Below, one piece after another: positions 1 to 11,920 of a stretch of DNA of 64,000 nucleotides (position 1 is the stretch's first letter; each line of letters opens with the position of its first letter). Below the pieces are notes generated by a model that saw only the letters and a program-made list of their open reading frames with translations, did not search any database and was not told the origin of the DNA. Origin of the DNA: Lyophyllum atratum (taxonomy: Eukaryota; Basidiomycota; Agaricomycetes; Agaricales; Lyophyllaceae); NCBI GenBank assembly GCA_014905825.1, contig JACGCN010000023.1:620001-684000 (forward strand). Direction: 5' to 3'. The position numbers and the translations under genes are program-made.

Positions 1-101
1 AACTTTTCGGCTTGTTTAAATGAATCTAATAAGAGGAGGTCATTATCCAAGAGCTGGGCGATCAGTTGTTCGCTCAAGATATCCTGTGCGACAGCAGTCA
101 T
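1..101 (-). CDS. 5' end of an unidentified gene, cut by the window edge
   Basis: Reading the minus strand from an ATG at 101, the frame stays open to the window edge (33 codons) and reads as an acidic, leucine-rich, helical-looking N-terminus (starts MTAVAQDILSEQLIAQLLD). The composition looks protein-like, but there is too little to recognise a family. If real, the gene lies mostly to the left of the window and is divergent from the dehydrogenase at 568. It could also be a chance open frame. Confidence 0.35.
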   Translation of the reverse strand, partial: MTAVAQDILSEQLIAQLLDNDLLLLDSFKQAEK

Positions 102-567
102 AGTGTCGAGGACAGCAAAACAAAGGTTTGGATAGGGGCATGAAAATCCAATGGCGCAGCCAAACATGTACACACATGCTCGAAATAGCCACTTCCAGTA
201 GCACTTGCCATGCTCATCAACATTGAACAGGAGCACTGGTCCTGACTTCCGAGGTATTCGCTGCATACCACTGCACCGAAGCACACAAAGATCGAGTGCA
301 TCTATACTGTAAACGATCCCGTCGCGCTTTTAACCCACCGACACGCCTGTCAAGGCTGAATTTGCTCATGGCCCATTCGTGGCACCTGCTCCGCGGCTTT
401 TGAATTCGCTCAAAGCTTATCCGATCTTACTTTGCAGCCAATGCTCCCGGAGTCTCCACAAAACGGATGGTTCCTCCGTTCCGGAATCGGTCCGACTCGC
501 CCGACCCATCCTACATAAAGCTGAAGGATCTTGTAAGTCCTTATTACACACCCTCACCCCCCACACC
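102..567. other. Intergenic, probable divergent promoter region
   Basis: No convincing coding sequence is seen. Short open frames on both strands lack splice or homology support. The segment separates the edge gene (minus) from the dehydrogenase (plus), so it probably holds both promoters; no clear TATA element stands out. Confidence 0.5.
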
Positions 568-2172
568 ATGTCGACCACCATGGACGCAGTATGCTATCAC
601 GCGGTATTGTTCCTCCATTCACGATCCCAGCTTTTTCTAACAGAGAGAGCCAGCCCCGCAAGCTTGAAATCATCACGAAACAAGTCCCCCACATAGAAGA
701 CAGCCAAGTTCTTATCAAAGGTTTTGACACGGCTTCATCTCTTAAGCTCAATTTACCGACTCACTCTCCTGCTCTTCAGTGACTGCCTGCGGAGTCTGTG
801 GTACCGACCACCACTTGGCTGAGGTCAGTGTCGCCTGCTTCATGGTCAAAACGCGTACTCAAGTTCGGAACCATGTAAACAGGGAGAGTTTATTGGAAAG
901 TTCCCTGTACGTTCAGAAACATCGAGTAGCAGAGAAGAGACCTGATGTATCTTGCCCTTTACAGCTCGTCCCGGGACACGAAATCGTGGGTACGATCGCG
1001 TCAGTAGGCAAATCAGCTGTCGGCGGCCTCTCCGTCGGTGATCGCTGCGTTGTTGACCCGACCGTCACCGTGCGTGAACACGGTCCACTGATCAGTGTAT
1101 GCGTCTCACGTTGCGACAGTGTGATACTTGCTTCTTCTGCCGACGTGGACAGCACGTTTTATGTGAGAACTTCAATGGCCTGGGCGTTACGATGGAGGGT
1201 GGTTTCTGCGAATACGTTGCAGTGTGAGCACACTGCCTTGTGGTTCTTTCGCATATGTGTTGTGGTCTCACCCTCACAATTACAATAGACAAAGCAAGAA
1301 GGTATACAAGGTACACAATCTAACCGACGAAGAGGCTACGCTTGTCGAGCCGGCTGCCTGTGCAATCCATGGGCTTGACAAGCTGAATGCGCCCGTCGGA
1401 ATTGACGCCCTCGTTCTCGGTGCAGGACCCACTGGTGAAGTGCTTTTGCCTTCGTCTCTGAGAAGAATGGCCCGACTGACATCTTTTAACAGGCCTCATC
1501 CTCGCCCAACTCTTGAAATTGAATGGAGCACACAAAGTTGTCATCGCTGCTAACAAGGGCATCAAAACCCAAGTTGCTCAGGACCTTGATTGTGGCGATG
1601 AGTACATCGAGTTAGACCGAGCCAACCCGGAGTCGCAGTGGGAAGAACTGAAGAAGGCGAACCCCTACGGTTTCGATGTAGTTGTGAGCAATACCTCATC
1701 ATGCTTCTATAATTTCCTGTCATGAACGGTGGCCGGGTATACAGGTAGAAGCAACGGGATCGGAGAAAGTGGCGAACGATGCGATCAATCTCGTTCGCAG
1801 AGGTGGTACCTTGCTGATCTACAGCGTTTACGCAAATAGCGCTCTCGTACATTGGTCTCCTTCGAAGATATTCGGAGATGAGATTCGGGTAGGCAATGTA
1901 GTCTCCGGATCGAGCGTATTCTCAATCGTTACTACGTCACAGATCATCGGATCGTTTGCGCAGACCCACTGCTTCCCCCGGGCCGTGAAGTACCTGGACG
2001 GCGGTAAAATCCGAGTCAAGGGCATGGTGAGCCTGCCGACCTAAAAGAGCAGACCGTTCCCAGATCTAATTGTCGTGAATAGGTCACGAACACATTTGCC
2101 ATCAAAGACTTCCAGCAGGCGCTCGATAAGATGAATAGCAAAGAAGCGGTGAAGATCGCAGTGAAACCATGA
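568..2172 (+). CDS. Zinc-dependent alcohol/polyol dehydrogenase (MDR family), copy 1
   Basis: This is a medium-chain dehydrogenase that should oxidise an alcohol or polyol with NAD(P); the closest impression is the fungal D-arabinitol/sorbitol dehydrogenase group, but the substrate is inferred. I read 12 exons: 568-603, 654-720, 780-823, 883-906, 965-1069, 1120-1223, 1289-1434, 1493-1683, 1745-1888, 1943-2026 and 2083-2172, with one small boundary uncertainty near 604-653. Visible motifs are the catalytic-zinc segment ACGVCGTD, the PGHE motif, the four-cysteine structural zinc loop (C-x2-C-x2-C-x7-C, 1120-1165) and the Rossmann glycine motif LGAGPTG. Its paralogue lies at 42681-44256 and shares the first intron position, after the eighth residue following the conserved Met. 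The intron at 1889-1942 is 54 bases and has no stop. An upstream in-frame ATG (568) was preferred to 580. Confidence 0.88.
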
Positions 2173-2407
2173 TTGAGTTGGTGCGAAACAAGCAGAGGTC
2201 TTCAGAGACTCGCAGATCGTTCCTGACCATGTGATACCCCCAAGCATACTTGACAATGGAATAAGCTATATCAGAGAAGGCAAGAAGGGTGCTCCTCATT
2301 CGACCGCATGTTATAGTCAAGTCAAGCCCTGTAGAATAAGCCAAGGGCATCCAAATGTAATATCCAGAAGTCCGTCAAAGAGATATGGATATACGTCTAC
2401 CCAGAGA

Positions 2408-4991
2408 TTATCCATCCATCCTTCGGAAAACGTTTTTACTCCCACTCCGCACCCCCTGTCTCCTGTGCGTCCGGCCCTTCCTATCGTTCTCGCTGACCTC
2501 ATATGACGGATCACCCCCACCCCTCTCCAAACCAGCACCAAAGGACTCCACGCCAGGCCTTTTCGTTTTCCCCTTCTTCGGAGCCCCACCGCCCGACACC
2601 AGCATATCCTCCGCATCCATCGGCCCCTCCGACGGCATCCAACTCATCTCCACCCCGCCATCGGCTGCAAAGCGCACATCCGACGATGATGTCTGCTTCC
2701 TACCGCCAGCCGAGCTCGTCGTAGTCGTCGTCGTCATTCGCCGTTGGCCAAAGGTAGCGTTTTTGTCTACCACGCGCGTACCGTCTGTCTGGGGACGCAT
2801 CGGCACGAGATTGACGTTGGGAGCACGGCCGGCGGCGCGGTTGCGCTCGCGGGTGCGGTTGTATGCTTCTTGGGCGCGAACGTTCTTCTGCCCTGGGCGG
2901 GCGCGAGGATCGAACTTGTTGAGTTCTAGAACATAGAAAGATCAGCAAGGAAAGTAGAGGAAAATGATAAAAGAACTCACCGCCGGCATCACTACTATCG
3001 CTACCACTACCATCCTCATCTTCGCTCTCGCTCTCGCTACCCAGACCATCAGACGAGGCTTTGTCGCTTTCGTCTTCTTCATCCTCGACAGCAGTTCTAG
3101 GCCGTGCACCACTCCGCTTTTGGGCAGCGGCCGAGGGGTTGAGCAGAGCAAACTCTCTGCTGTTCTCGTCGATCGCGAACTCTGAGCTCTCGAACACCTT
3201 TGCGAATCGAGGATCACTCAGTATGCTTGGCCTCTCCTTCTCCTTCTCCTCCTCTTCCACAGCCTCCACTTCGTCCACCTCCATATCACCCTCTTCTCGT
3301 TCCGCCCTGCGTTGCTTCTTCCTCTCCTCCCTCTTCTTCGCCTTCTCCTCCTCACGAAGAATCTTCTCGGCTAGGGCTTTGTTGACCTTGACCCCGACGT
3401 CCTTCTTCGCGCGTATACGAGTCTCGGCCATCTTGTCCATCTTGTCTTGGACCATCTTCTCCCGATGCTCAGCGTAGACGAAGGGATTGGCGATGAGGCG
3501 CGCAGCGTCGTACAGCTTGAGCGAAATGAAGTATCCGTGCATGTATGGTTTGAGCGTGGGCGTGCCCACGAGATGGTCCAAGCCAAGTCTAAGAGATGGG
3601 TGAATGTAAATTTCATGTGAAAGATGAACAGGTAATCGAGAAGACGTACGTTTTGAGTTCGGTCCGCTCCACGAACTTGTAGTCTTCGTATACGGAGCGT
3701 GTGGTTTGGTCTTCCATCTCCTCTGTGATATTCTCCAAGAAGCTGGCCCATCGAGGAGCTGGACCTAACTGTGGGATGTAGTAGGTTGCCATTTGGATAC
3801 CCTCGTTGGCGGTCATGAGTAATCCACTTCCTGGAACGTGGTGTAGGTCATTGAGGTCTTGTGCTGGTGTGATGGACGCAAAATTCGTCGAAGGCTAGAA
3901 AATTTTTCATGAGCGGACACATAGCATGAATGTGCAGGAGGCTTACCGAATTCCGGTCCCAAATCTTAATGACCTTCTTGTCCGCACTGATGACCATCTC
4001 ATCTCCAGCCATCCTACTCCCGCCGTCAATCCAAGCCACATGCTTGACGGGCAATCCATAACCCTGATCCTTGGTGGCAAAAGGCCTTGCTGCACGAAGA
4101 TCATAAAGTAGTGTGTGCCCTGTGGATGTTCCGACAGCGTAAGAGAGACCATCTGCTCGAGAAGAGATAGCCGTGACGGAGAAGTCTGTATCCAGACCAG
4201 CTGCACCCGCGCCCGTCCGCATTAGTCTGCTTTTCGGCAGTCGCAATGCACCGACGCCTGACCGCGAACGGGGATCCCAGAATTGCACAGTTCCATTCCC
4301 TTCGATACCGAATGCAAGAAGCTGGTGGGCTGGGTTGACGTCTACCACGTTGACGCCAGGGATATCATCGGAGCCGTCTTCATTTTTCAGGGTGAGCGGG
4401 GTCATGAACCGTCCTTGGTCGAGGTTGAGGCGGTATATTTCATTCCCGGAGGCGCAAAAGTAGGCATCGCAGGAGGGGAAGTGGTAGGCAAGAGAGCGGC
4501 CGAACCGAGGTATTCGAGTACGGTAATGGAAGCCGCCTTGCGTGTGTAGCTCGATCGTCCGGTCGTTTTGCAGGTGTATTGACTTGGTCCAGTCATCGGA
4601 CAAGATCTACGGAGGCACCAAGACGTTAGTCACTTCAAACCAATGTTTCGGCACCACCGAAGAGTGACTCACGTACCACAAAGTCAACGTTTTCAGCGTC
4701 CGTATGTCGCTCAAACTTCATAGAAAGCTGATCCAGGTCCCACACTCGTATTTGCGGTTTATATGTCCCCGATGCAATGACATGATGCCCGTCTCGTGTA
4801 GTTTTTATCCGGTTGCTGGCCTCGGGGAATTCAAAGCCCTGGATTAGCTCAATGGTGCCCTCAACATGTTCTCGGATCGCGCGTTTCCCTTTTCCTTTGG
4901 CAGCTCTTTTACGAGTTAGCCAGTCTGGCAATGAGGAGGAGGACCCGGCTGCGGCACCGTTGACGGTGTAGACCTTCACATCGTTGACCAT
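2408..4991 (-). CDS. ENP2: Ribosome biogenesis WD40 protein ENP2/NOL10
   Basis: ENP2 (human NOL10) is an essential nucleolar protein of the small-subunit processome needed for 18S rRNA maturation. The N-terminal exon (4991 down to about 4675) starts MVNDVKVYTVNG and carries the conserved HHVIASGTYKPQIRVWDLDQLSMKFERH block. The next exon (to about 3950) has the family sequences DDWTKSIHLQNDRTIELH and the WD-like repeats ending KVIKIWDRNS. Further exons carry the NUC153-type segment (KLYDAARLIANPFVYAEHREK) followed by a strongly charged lysine/glutamate region, an acidic serine/aspartate stretch and a basic tail ending at 2408. Order, length and motifs match the family well. At least four introns are inferred from frame changes with GT-AG edges. 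The gene ends 235 bases from the end of the dehydrogenase, tail to tail. Confidence 0.93.
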
Positions 4992-5634
4992 GGTGGACGG
5001 CGGCGAAGAGGAAAGATATGCTTACATAAGCTCTGTGGAAAATTATTGATCGCTGTTTTCGAGCCCTACGTCATAGGGCCTCTTTTCGCCTCTGCCACTG
5101 CGGCAATACTGAACTCATTCCAACTTCCATCATATCGATATCAGTACCAACTGTATGTTTTTCGATAAGAATTGAGATGATTGCCAGGAGCGCAAATCTG
5201 CACCAGCCTCCCTAATCTACCGAAGAGCGGGCACCATCGGCGATGTGCATTGTAGCCTGTGACCGGCAGAGACTGCTCGGGTAAGGTCCCTCGCTGGACT
5301 CGTAAAGGAAGTCAACGTCGTGTCAATCTAAATTCGTAGCCCGAGCAGCGTGAGACGGGAAGTCTAGAAGGATGAAGCAAAGACGGTTCTCGAAATCCCG
5401 TGTTAATCGTGCCAGTGAATGGCACGAAGCTGCGCGGTCTGCGAGGTGTTTCATGTGCAGCAGATGGTCCGTTATAGATATGTATATTCTTGCACCACAT
5501 ATCACTCCGTGACTTTGTGTTCTGCTAGTTGTACCCAAAGTATTTATTTACATAGCAATGCCGCAAATGGTTATTTGTACTATATCGACGGTATCCATCA
5601 TAAAGACCATAAAAAGTCGAACATGGAAGGTACT
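4992..5634. other. Intergenic between ENP2 and DUF6534 copy A
   Basis: No coding sequence is supported. The part next to 4991 should hold the ENP2 promoter and 5' leader, and the part next to 5634 the 3' end of the membrane-protein gene. Open frames here are short and overlap on both strands without recognisable motifs. Confidence 0.5.
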
Positions 5635-7464
5635 TTATGGTCCATGGCTACCAGAAAGGGCAAAGCAACACAGAAGCGTCGATAACACTTCCCGAGAGTG
5701 TGTGCCATTAGACAGAGGATTTGGACATAGTGGTCTTCTGTGGGTTTCAAAATCAGTGTCAAGCAGCAGAATGGACGACGATTTGAGCAGGTGCCCCTTT
5801 ACCTCATACGCATTCCCTGAGCCGCCATAGCTGACATCCGTCACGGTCTCTTCCAAGACTCCGATCCTAAACGTTCCCTCAGGAGCATTCTTGCTTTCCA
5901 ACTGATGGTCTCCGAGCGTCTCTGTCCTCGTAGGTTTTCCTCGGAACTCCATGATTCCAGTGGTACCTCGGGTAGTGTCCCTGTCAAGACTCGTATGTTG
6001 GACCATGGGTCTGCCCGTCATGTAGATGCGATTGTTGAGCACCGCCATGAGCGTATTTGAGTATCTGTGATAGAGTGATCAGAAAATGTGCTAAAGTAAA
6101 ACGTGCATGGCTTACAGCTTCCCCAGGACATAACCACTGTTGTGTTGCTCAATGAGGGGAGATATAACTCGATCGAAGAATGAAAACTCACGGAGCCACG
6201 GCCGCCGACGAGTTCTGGCCCTAAAAACGTGATAAATCGACTTCGTTCAACAAAGGTGATGAGTCGGATTACTTACATTTACCGCCAGATTGCACACCAG
6301 CGTGACAATCGCAACGGAGGCTAAATCAATGTCCGTCAGCAGTGGTATGATCTGGTCCTTCTGAGAGTACGAACCTGTTATCGCGTTTGTCTCGACCGTG
6401 AGCCGTACAATTTTGACGAGAACAGTATCCGTCTTTCGGTATTCCGAACCGCTTCTCGCCCGTAGAAGCTGAAAAAAGTCATTATGGTAGGTAGGCTTTC
6501 GAGAAGGAAGCAGTGACTTACTAGATAGGTCATGATTACGGCAATTAGGGTATCTGCAAGCGCAGCACCACCGCACCACAGCTAGGGTCTTAGATAAGAA
6601 ACGGCTTTGCTGAATGATAGGAACAAAATTTACGGAAAATTCGATGGTCAGCTCATTCATGGCAGCAAGGCTGTTCAGTTTAAATCCCTAGGATGTCAAA
6701 CAGTCAGCGTAAGGTCGAGGAAATATAGCGAGTAGCATACCATGATCCCCGAGGCAAGTGCCCCGGCCAGAGAAGTCACAGCAGCCTGTAAATTTGCGTC
6801 TAAGTGAGATCACGCTCCAGAGGCATGACGTGACACGAACCACGAGCACTAGGCTTGGAATCCAGATTGATTTCTGCAAAACCCAAATCCTCCAGCAGAA
6901 GAATACCTGAACGGCGAACGCAAGGATCCCATCCAAGATTGGATTGTCGAATGGTGAGATAAACGGATCATTCAACGCGAGCATGTTTCCATATCCCTCT
7001 GCAAACCAGTGGTATGCATCCGCCGGGGCAAGAGCCGTTTGGATGGTGTCGAGAGCAAATACGATGTATACTGGAGGGCGAGAAGAATACAATATTAGTG
7101 CTATGGGCGTTCTGGAAGATGTTTGTGTATACCGAGGTACTTGAGCTTCTTCGTGTCGTTCGGAAAACATTGCGTGTATACGTCTATAATCAATATTAGT
7201 CTTGCGCCGGAATACGAGCATAAGCTGTCTTACAGGTCTGAACGACGAGGGCGCCATACAGAAACCAGTTCAGCATGACTCCAATAAGCTAATGCGAGCA
7301 TCATGAGTTTCATGGCTGTTAACATTATAATTGAGAGGAATTACAGCAGGGCCCGCTCTAGCAAAACTCGATTACGAAGGTGAATGTGTGATGAGCCGAA
7401 AGACTCACATATTCGCAATGGTGGGCGGAATTGGAATCATTGGCGGGGCAGATACTGAAGCCAT
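5635..7464 (-). CDS. DUF6534-like multi-pass membrane protein, copy A
   Basis: This is a multi-pass membrane protein of the family expanded in agaricomycetes (DUF6534); its biochemical role is unknown. The start at 7464 gives MASVSAPPMIPIPPTIANM before the first intron. Blocks seen in order are the CYTQTCF-like region, YIVFALDTIQTALAPADAYHWFAEGYGN, a helix with VQVFFCWRIWVL, a short exon with LRARSGSEYRKTD followed by VLVKIVRLTVETNA, a helix VAIVTLVCNLAVN, and the terminal exon NTLMAVLNNRIYM. About seven hydrophobic segments are spread over at least eight exons. The hydrophilic C-terminal tail of some 120 residues ends at 5635. The second copy at 47783-49463 matches in exon order and most motifs, so the two are paralogues. 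Exon edges are approximate. Confidence 0.82.
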
Positions 7465-9594
7465 CTGGTAGGTTGTACGTAGAAGTTCGAGGGAGTTGAT
7501 GCTAAGCTAGATCTTGTGTGGTTGGGTGTTCGAGTTCCAGTATTAGTCGATTTCCACTGCGCTATATGACTTTGTTTGATAATAACATTGGTCTATCATG
7601 AGACGAGCTTGCATCATGATAAGGGTACACACCTTTTATTGATCCTTCCTATATGGCTAGCTATTCAGTGGAAGCCTCGCTGCCAGAAGCATCTAATATT
7701 AATATCGATGATCATCTTCCGACGAGTCCGGGGTTGACTCTTGCGAGACCAGGTTTGCAGTATGGCAGGCGGCCTGCTCGGAGGATCGAAGCACGGACTA
7801 CTGCGGACAAGCGCTTGAAACCTCGGTCTCTTTTTGCACCACCGAATAGCCTCCTGATACCAGAAAGAAGGTGCTGCCATGGACCTGATGTTCTGAAGAA
7901 GGTGTGGGTACGAGGGTTGATCCTTGGTCGATTGAGTGGGCGGTGTGTCTTCGGCGCTCACTGGGAATCCAGCTGTCCTCTGAGTCAGCAATCGCGTGGC
8001 ATTCCATGTCACACTAAGGCTGTTCAAGTAGATATTAATTACCTATCACTGAGGATGACCACTTCATCACCTATCATCGCATGAATAGTGCTCCAAATTT
8101 GAATGGAACTAGGGGATGAGCGGACTTGTTGCATCAAGATGGTAAGATTGGAAGGAAAGAAGCCTTGGATAATGGTCCCATCGAATCAGAGCAGTCGAAA
8201 CACTCTGGTTCAATCAGCCCAAAAAAGCCCCAAATGGTGCTTCCTCAAGGGAGACACGAGCTCAGCTCCAGTCGTGTGGGTACTTCAATGGAGTTTGTCA
8301 GGAAACGAGGGCTTGCCATCTCAGGATGAGTTACAGCCGACGGTCATGAGAAGGGATGCTAGCGGCACTGTTCAATCGACCATTCGGAATATCCAACGCC
8401 ACCTCTTCTGCATAGGTGACCGCAAGTCAAATGGGAGGAATGAGACAGAGCTTTAAAGAAGCACGCTCTGAAAAGCACTGTGAGGACTTATACATGAAGG
8501 GAGGAGAGTGGGAGGCTAGGAGACCAGCGAGAAGTGTCACAGTTTGGAGCTCGCAATGTCTAGTTCTCGATAGGACGAGTACAATGAGCGGTCGGTATGC
8601 ACAGTATTTACAGCGACGTCTGGCTGATGACTCATGGTCGATCATGGTGGCGAGGGAGCAGAAACCCAATCAGATTTAATGGAAAAGATGGTGTGCAGAG
8701 GGTCAGAGCAAGGCATAGCTGCAGGGAGTATTCGTGGTTGTCAGATCGTGATGGTTTGAAAGAACTTGAAGATTGGCACGTGTGGGCTCAAGCTCACTCA
8801 GAACTCCGAGAGTCTCGGAGAGACTCCGAGTCCACACACGCCCCATCAAGAACTCTCCCCACCCGAGCTGATCGTCTTGCGTAGAGAGGACTCACTTCTG
8901 CATAATTGTACTTCAAAGATGCTCCAATGGATCGTGATTGTCTCCGTGCCACTCTACCGATATATCTCGTATCCTAGCGCGCCAGTGAGTGCGGACTTCT
9001 TTGATTCTATAGACGACTTGCCATCTTTTTCGCGGCTACTGACGGCGACGCGCACTTCTCTGCCAGCGGTTCACTTCCCCTGTGAGGCGTCTTCCCCCAC
9101 CCAACATGCTGGATAATTATATAGGTTAAGTCATCGATCGAACACTGTTCGTATGATGAGCGCTCGGGACCTTCTGTCACCTTTACCCTACCCGCCATGG
9201 CCAGAGGTATGTTTGGAGATGGCCCTGGATACTACCGATACGATTTTGAAGTCGCAATAGTGAACGCGAACGCGGTCGGAATAGGGAACCTGCCTTCCAG
9301 TTAGCACTTTTAGGTTCTGCCCTGGACGAGCTGGCTTCCACGGCATCCATGACATTCCATCATCTCCCTGATAAATCCGCGATGTGACAGGATGTGCTAG
9401 CACGAATAAGATCAGGGGGCAAGCTATGGAGCGCATGAACACCGCGGGCGATCTGGTCAATGCCGGCATACGTTCCAGGCTACATCAGGTTGCTTCCTTC
9501 CATATGCGTGTGTCTTCCCGCTATAAGGAGTACTAGCCTGGATCAGGCCTTGCCACTTACGCTCTGCTTGCACCTCTATGCAACTGTCCTGACT
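7465..9594. other. 2.1-kb intergenic region upstream of the P450
   Basis: I find no recognisable gene. A 143-codon frame at 7653-8084 and several shorter frames up to 8884 lack motifs and compete with frames on the other strand. On the minus strand at 9188-9469 an open frame has an internal Met followed by a signal-peptide-like stretch (MRSIACPLILFVLAHPVTS), so a small secreted protein divergent from the P450 is possible but unsupported. A palindromic motif cluster is listed separately. Confidence 0.45.
8804..8830. promoter_or_regulatory. Palindromic CTCCGAG motif cluster
   Basis: A perfect 17-base palindrome at 8804-8820 (arms CTCCGAGA and TCTCGGAG around a central G) runs into a second copy of CTCCGAG at 8824-8830. 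The overlapping part reads CGG-N7-CCG, the inverted-triplet form that many fungal Zn2Cys6 regulators bind. An E-box CACGTG lies just upstream near 8778. A role in controlling the P450 starting at 9595 is inference only, as the distance is about 770 bases. Confidence 0.3.
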
Positions 9595-11802
9595 ATGCCT
9601 CTGACACCCGATATTGAGCTGGTCGTCGTGACACTTGTTGCATCCATCTCAATAGCTGCTATTTACCATCATCGTGCGCGGGAAAGTCGCCGTGGGTTTA
9701 AGTTACCGCCTGGTCCGCGTGGTATACCTTTTTTCGGTAATCTCTTCCAGATTCCAGTGCTTCGGCCCTATCCAAAGGTAAGTTGGACGTGCACTTACAC
9801 TGAATTAATGCTCTTGCTAATCATTTTTACAGTTTCGCAAATGGGCGAAGGAATACGGCGCAATATATCGCTTAGGCTTGGGTCCGCAGACCGTTATCGT
9901 CCTCAACACTGCTGAGGGCGCGGAAGAGCTTTTCGTCAATCGCAGCAAGACTTTCTCGAGTCGCTCACCGCCCCATGTTGCGCATGATGTAGTGAGCGCC
10001 GGCCAGCGGATACTCTTCATGCCCTACGATAAGGAATGGAAGGTGTGTTAGGGTGGAGCTTGTCTGCCACAACTCTGTCTAATCTATCGACTGGAACATG
10101 TTTCAAGGCGGCACGACGGAGCCTACAGTACGCCATCGGGCCTGGGCCTTCGAAGAAGATGCGTCCAATCCAGGTCATGGAGTCATCCGTCCTCATACAT
10201 GATCTCCTCGCTCATGGCGACCGTGGCCTGCAAGACCTTGCACCAGGTCCCAACGGACAAGTCCCGGAGAATCATTGGTTCTCACTATTTCGAAGATATG
10301 TGCGTGTGTGTGAATAATAGCTATCAAGGTACGAAGAATTGATTGGGGTTTCCCTTACAGGCAACCAGTGTTGTGATGACCGTCACATATGGACAACGCG
10401 TCAACAGCATTGATAATCCCCGTCTGTAAGTCCTATTTTCCGGTAATGGCCCTCCTCTAACACTATCTGGGCTAGACATAAGATTTATATCGTCCTTGAG
10501 AATATAATAAGGGTCGTCCAACCCGGGAACTATCTGTACGTCATCGCAATGATGACTTCCCTCGACTTGATCTAACGCCGTCTAGAGCGGACGCATTCCC
10601 GATTCTCCGCAAGCTACCAGACTCCCTAGCTCCCTGGCGTGTCGAGGCTCGCAAGATGCATCATTGGTAGATGGACTCTTCCTACGTCGGCGGTAAGATG
10701 ACCAGCACTGAACTTGCTTATGTCTAGGGAAATGGAGCTTTGGAGTGGCCTCCTTTCAGACATGCAACGCGAGCTGAGAACGGATCGACAACCCATGATA
10801 GAGTCCTACATCTCTTCCTACCTTACCCAACGTACAGATGCTGGACATCCGCTCTCTCTTCCAGGACTAGGACTCACTTCTGACGGGTATATGAAGGACA
10901 TGATGCTGGCATATACAGCGGCTTCAGTACTTGAAGCAGGCTCAGACACATCTGCCAGCGTCATGCAGGCGTTTGTTCTGTTTATGCTGAGTCACCCTCA
11001 TGTTCTAGAGAAGGTTCGAGAGGAGGTCGATCGTGTTGTTGGGGACCAGAGGATGCCTGAATTCGAGGACGAAATATCTTTGCCGTATCTCGTAGCGTGC
11101 GTCAAAGAGACATTGAGAAGGCACCCTCCGGCTATAATGGGTACGTATCAGGCTAATTCTGACCGATTTTCTTTTGGTATTGCCTGACTGTTCTCATCGT
11201 TCAGGTATCCCGCACAGTGTTGATGAGGATGAAGTGTATAATGGATATTTTATTCCCAAGGGATCGTCAATCATTGGGAATATATGGGCTATCCATATGG
11301 ACCCAATCCGTTTTCCGTGAGATCTCGTTATTTTGCCGTATTCCTGTAAGATGCTCAGAGTCAACTCAGAAACCCTACGGCATTCCAACCCGAGCGATTC
11401 CTCGAAAAAACCCATGATCGAGACGAGTTGCGTACCAATTAACCAATTCATGCTCTTTCTACCCAAGCTTACCATATCACACGTGTCCTTCACCATAGGT
11501 ATGTCTTTGGCTGGGGTCGACGCTACTGCCCAGGGGCGCACCTTGCCGAAGCCTCGCTGTTTATCGTTCTCGCACGCCTAGTCTGGGCAATAGATTTCCA
11601 TGCCCCGAGAGATCCCCCGACGGGTACACCAGTTATCCCTGATATTGCGGACGAGGAGGCTACGTGGTCGGATGGGATTCTCAGTGCGCCAAAGATGTTT
11701 CGAGTAGGATTTCGACCCAGATCTGAAGGAAGGAGGATAATTGTCGAAAGAACCTTTGAGGATACACAAAGGGAGTGGCCTGGCATGGGTTTAGAGGCTT
11801 AG
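9595..11802 (+). CDS. Cytochrome P450 monooxygenase
   Basis: This is a membrane-anchored (class II, ER) haem monooxygenase; the substrate is not predictable. The start at 9595 gives MPLTPDIELVVVTLVASIS, a hydrophobic anchor, followed by the proline hinge LPPGPRGIPFFGN. Later exons carry the I-helix oxygen-binding motif AGSDTSAS (near 10940), the K-helix ExxR (KETLRRHPPA, near 11105-11135) and the haem-binding loop FGWGRRYCPG with the cysteine ligand (near 11505-11535). The PERF motif appears as QPERFLEKTH. The loop is reached by splicing from a GTTGCG donor at about 11427 to an acceptor at about 11498, which restores frame. About nine exons are inferred. All key residues are present, so it looks functional. 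An upstream in-frame ATG at 9460 gives a less natural N-terminus. Confidence 0.9.
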
Positions 11803-11920
11803 CTCGACCTAATGGATACTGGATAACGTTCACCAACGATCACAAACAATATATTCCAGATATAACACAAGGATCATAGACGTCGTCTAGAAAGCCCACC
11901 ATATATCGGTATTCTGATGA

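Noticed and set aside
568..720. Apparent frameshift near 600 in ADH copy 1 (MDAVCYHA in one frame, PRKLEII in another)
   Set aside because: A short GT-AG intron from 604 to about 653 joins the two frames exactly, and ADH copy 2 has its first intron at the same codon position, so no mutation need be invoked.
7653..8884. Several open frames of 67-143 codons on both strands
   Set aside because: They overlap each other on opposite strands, show no domain or splice pattern, and have no recognisable relatives.
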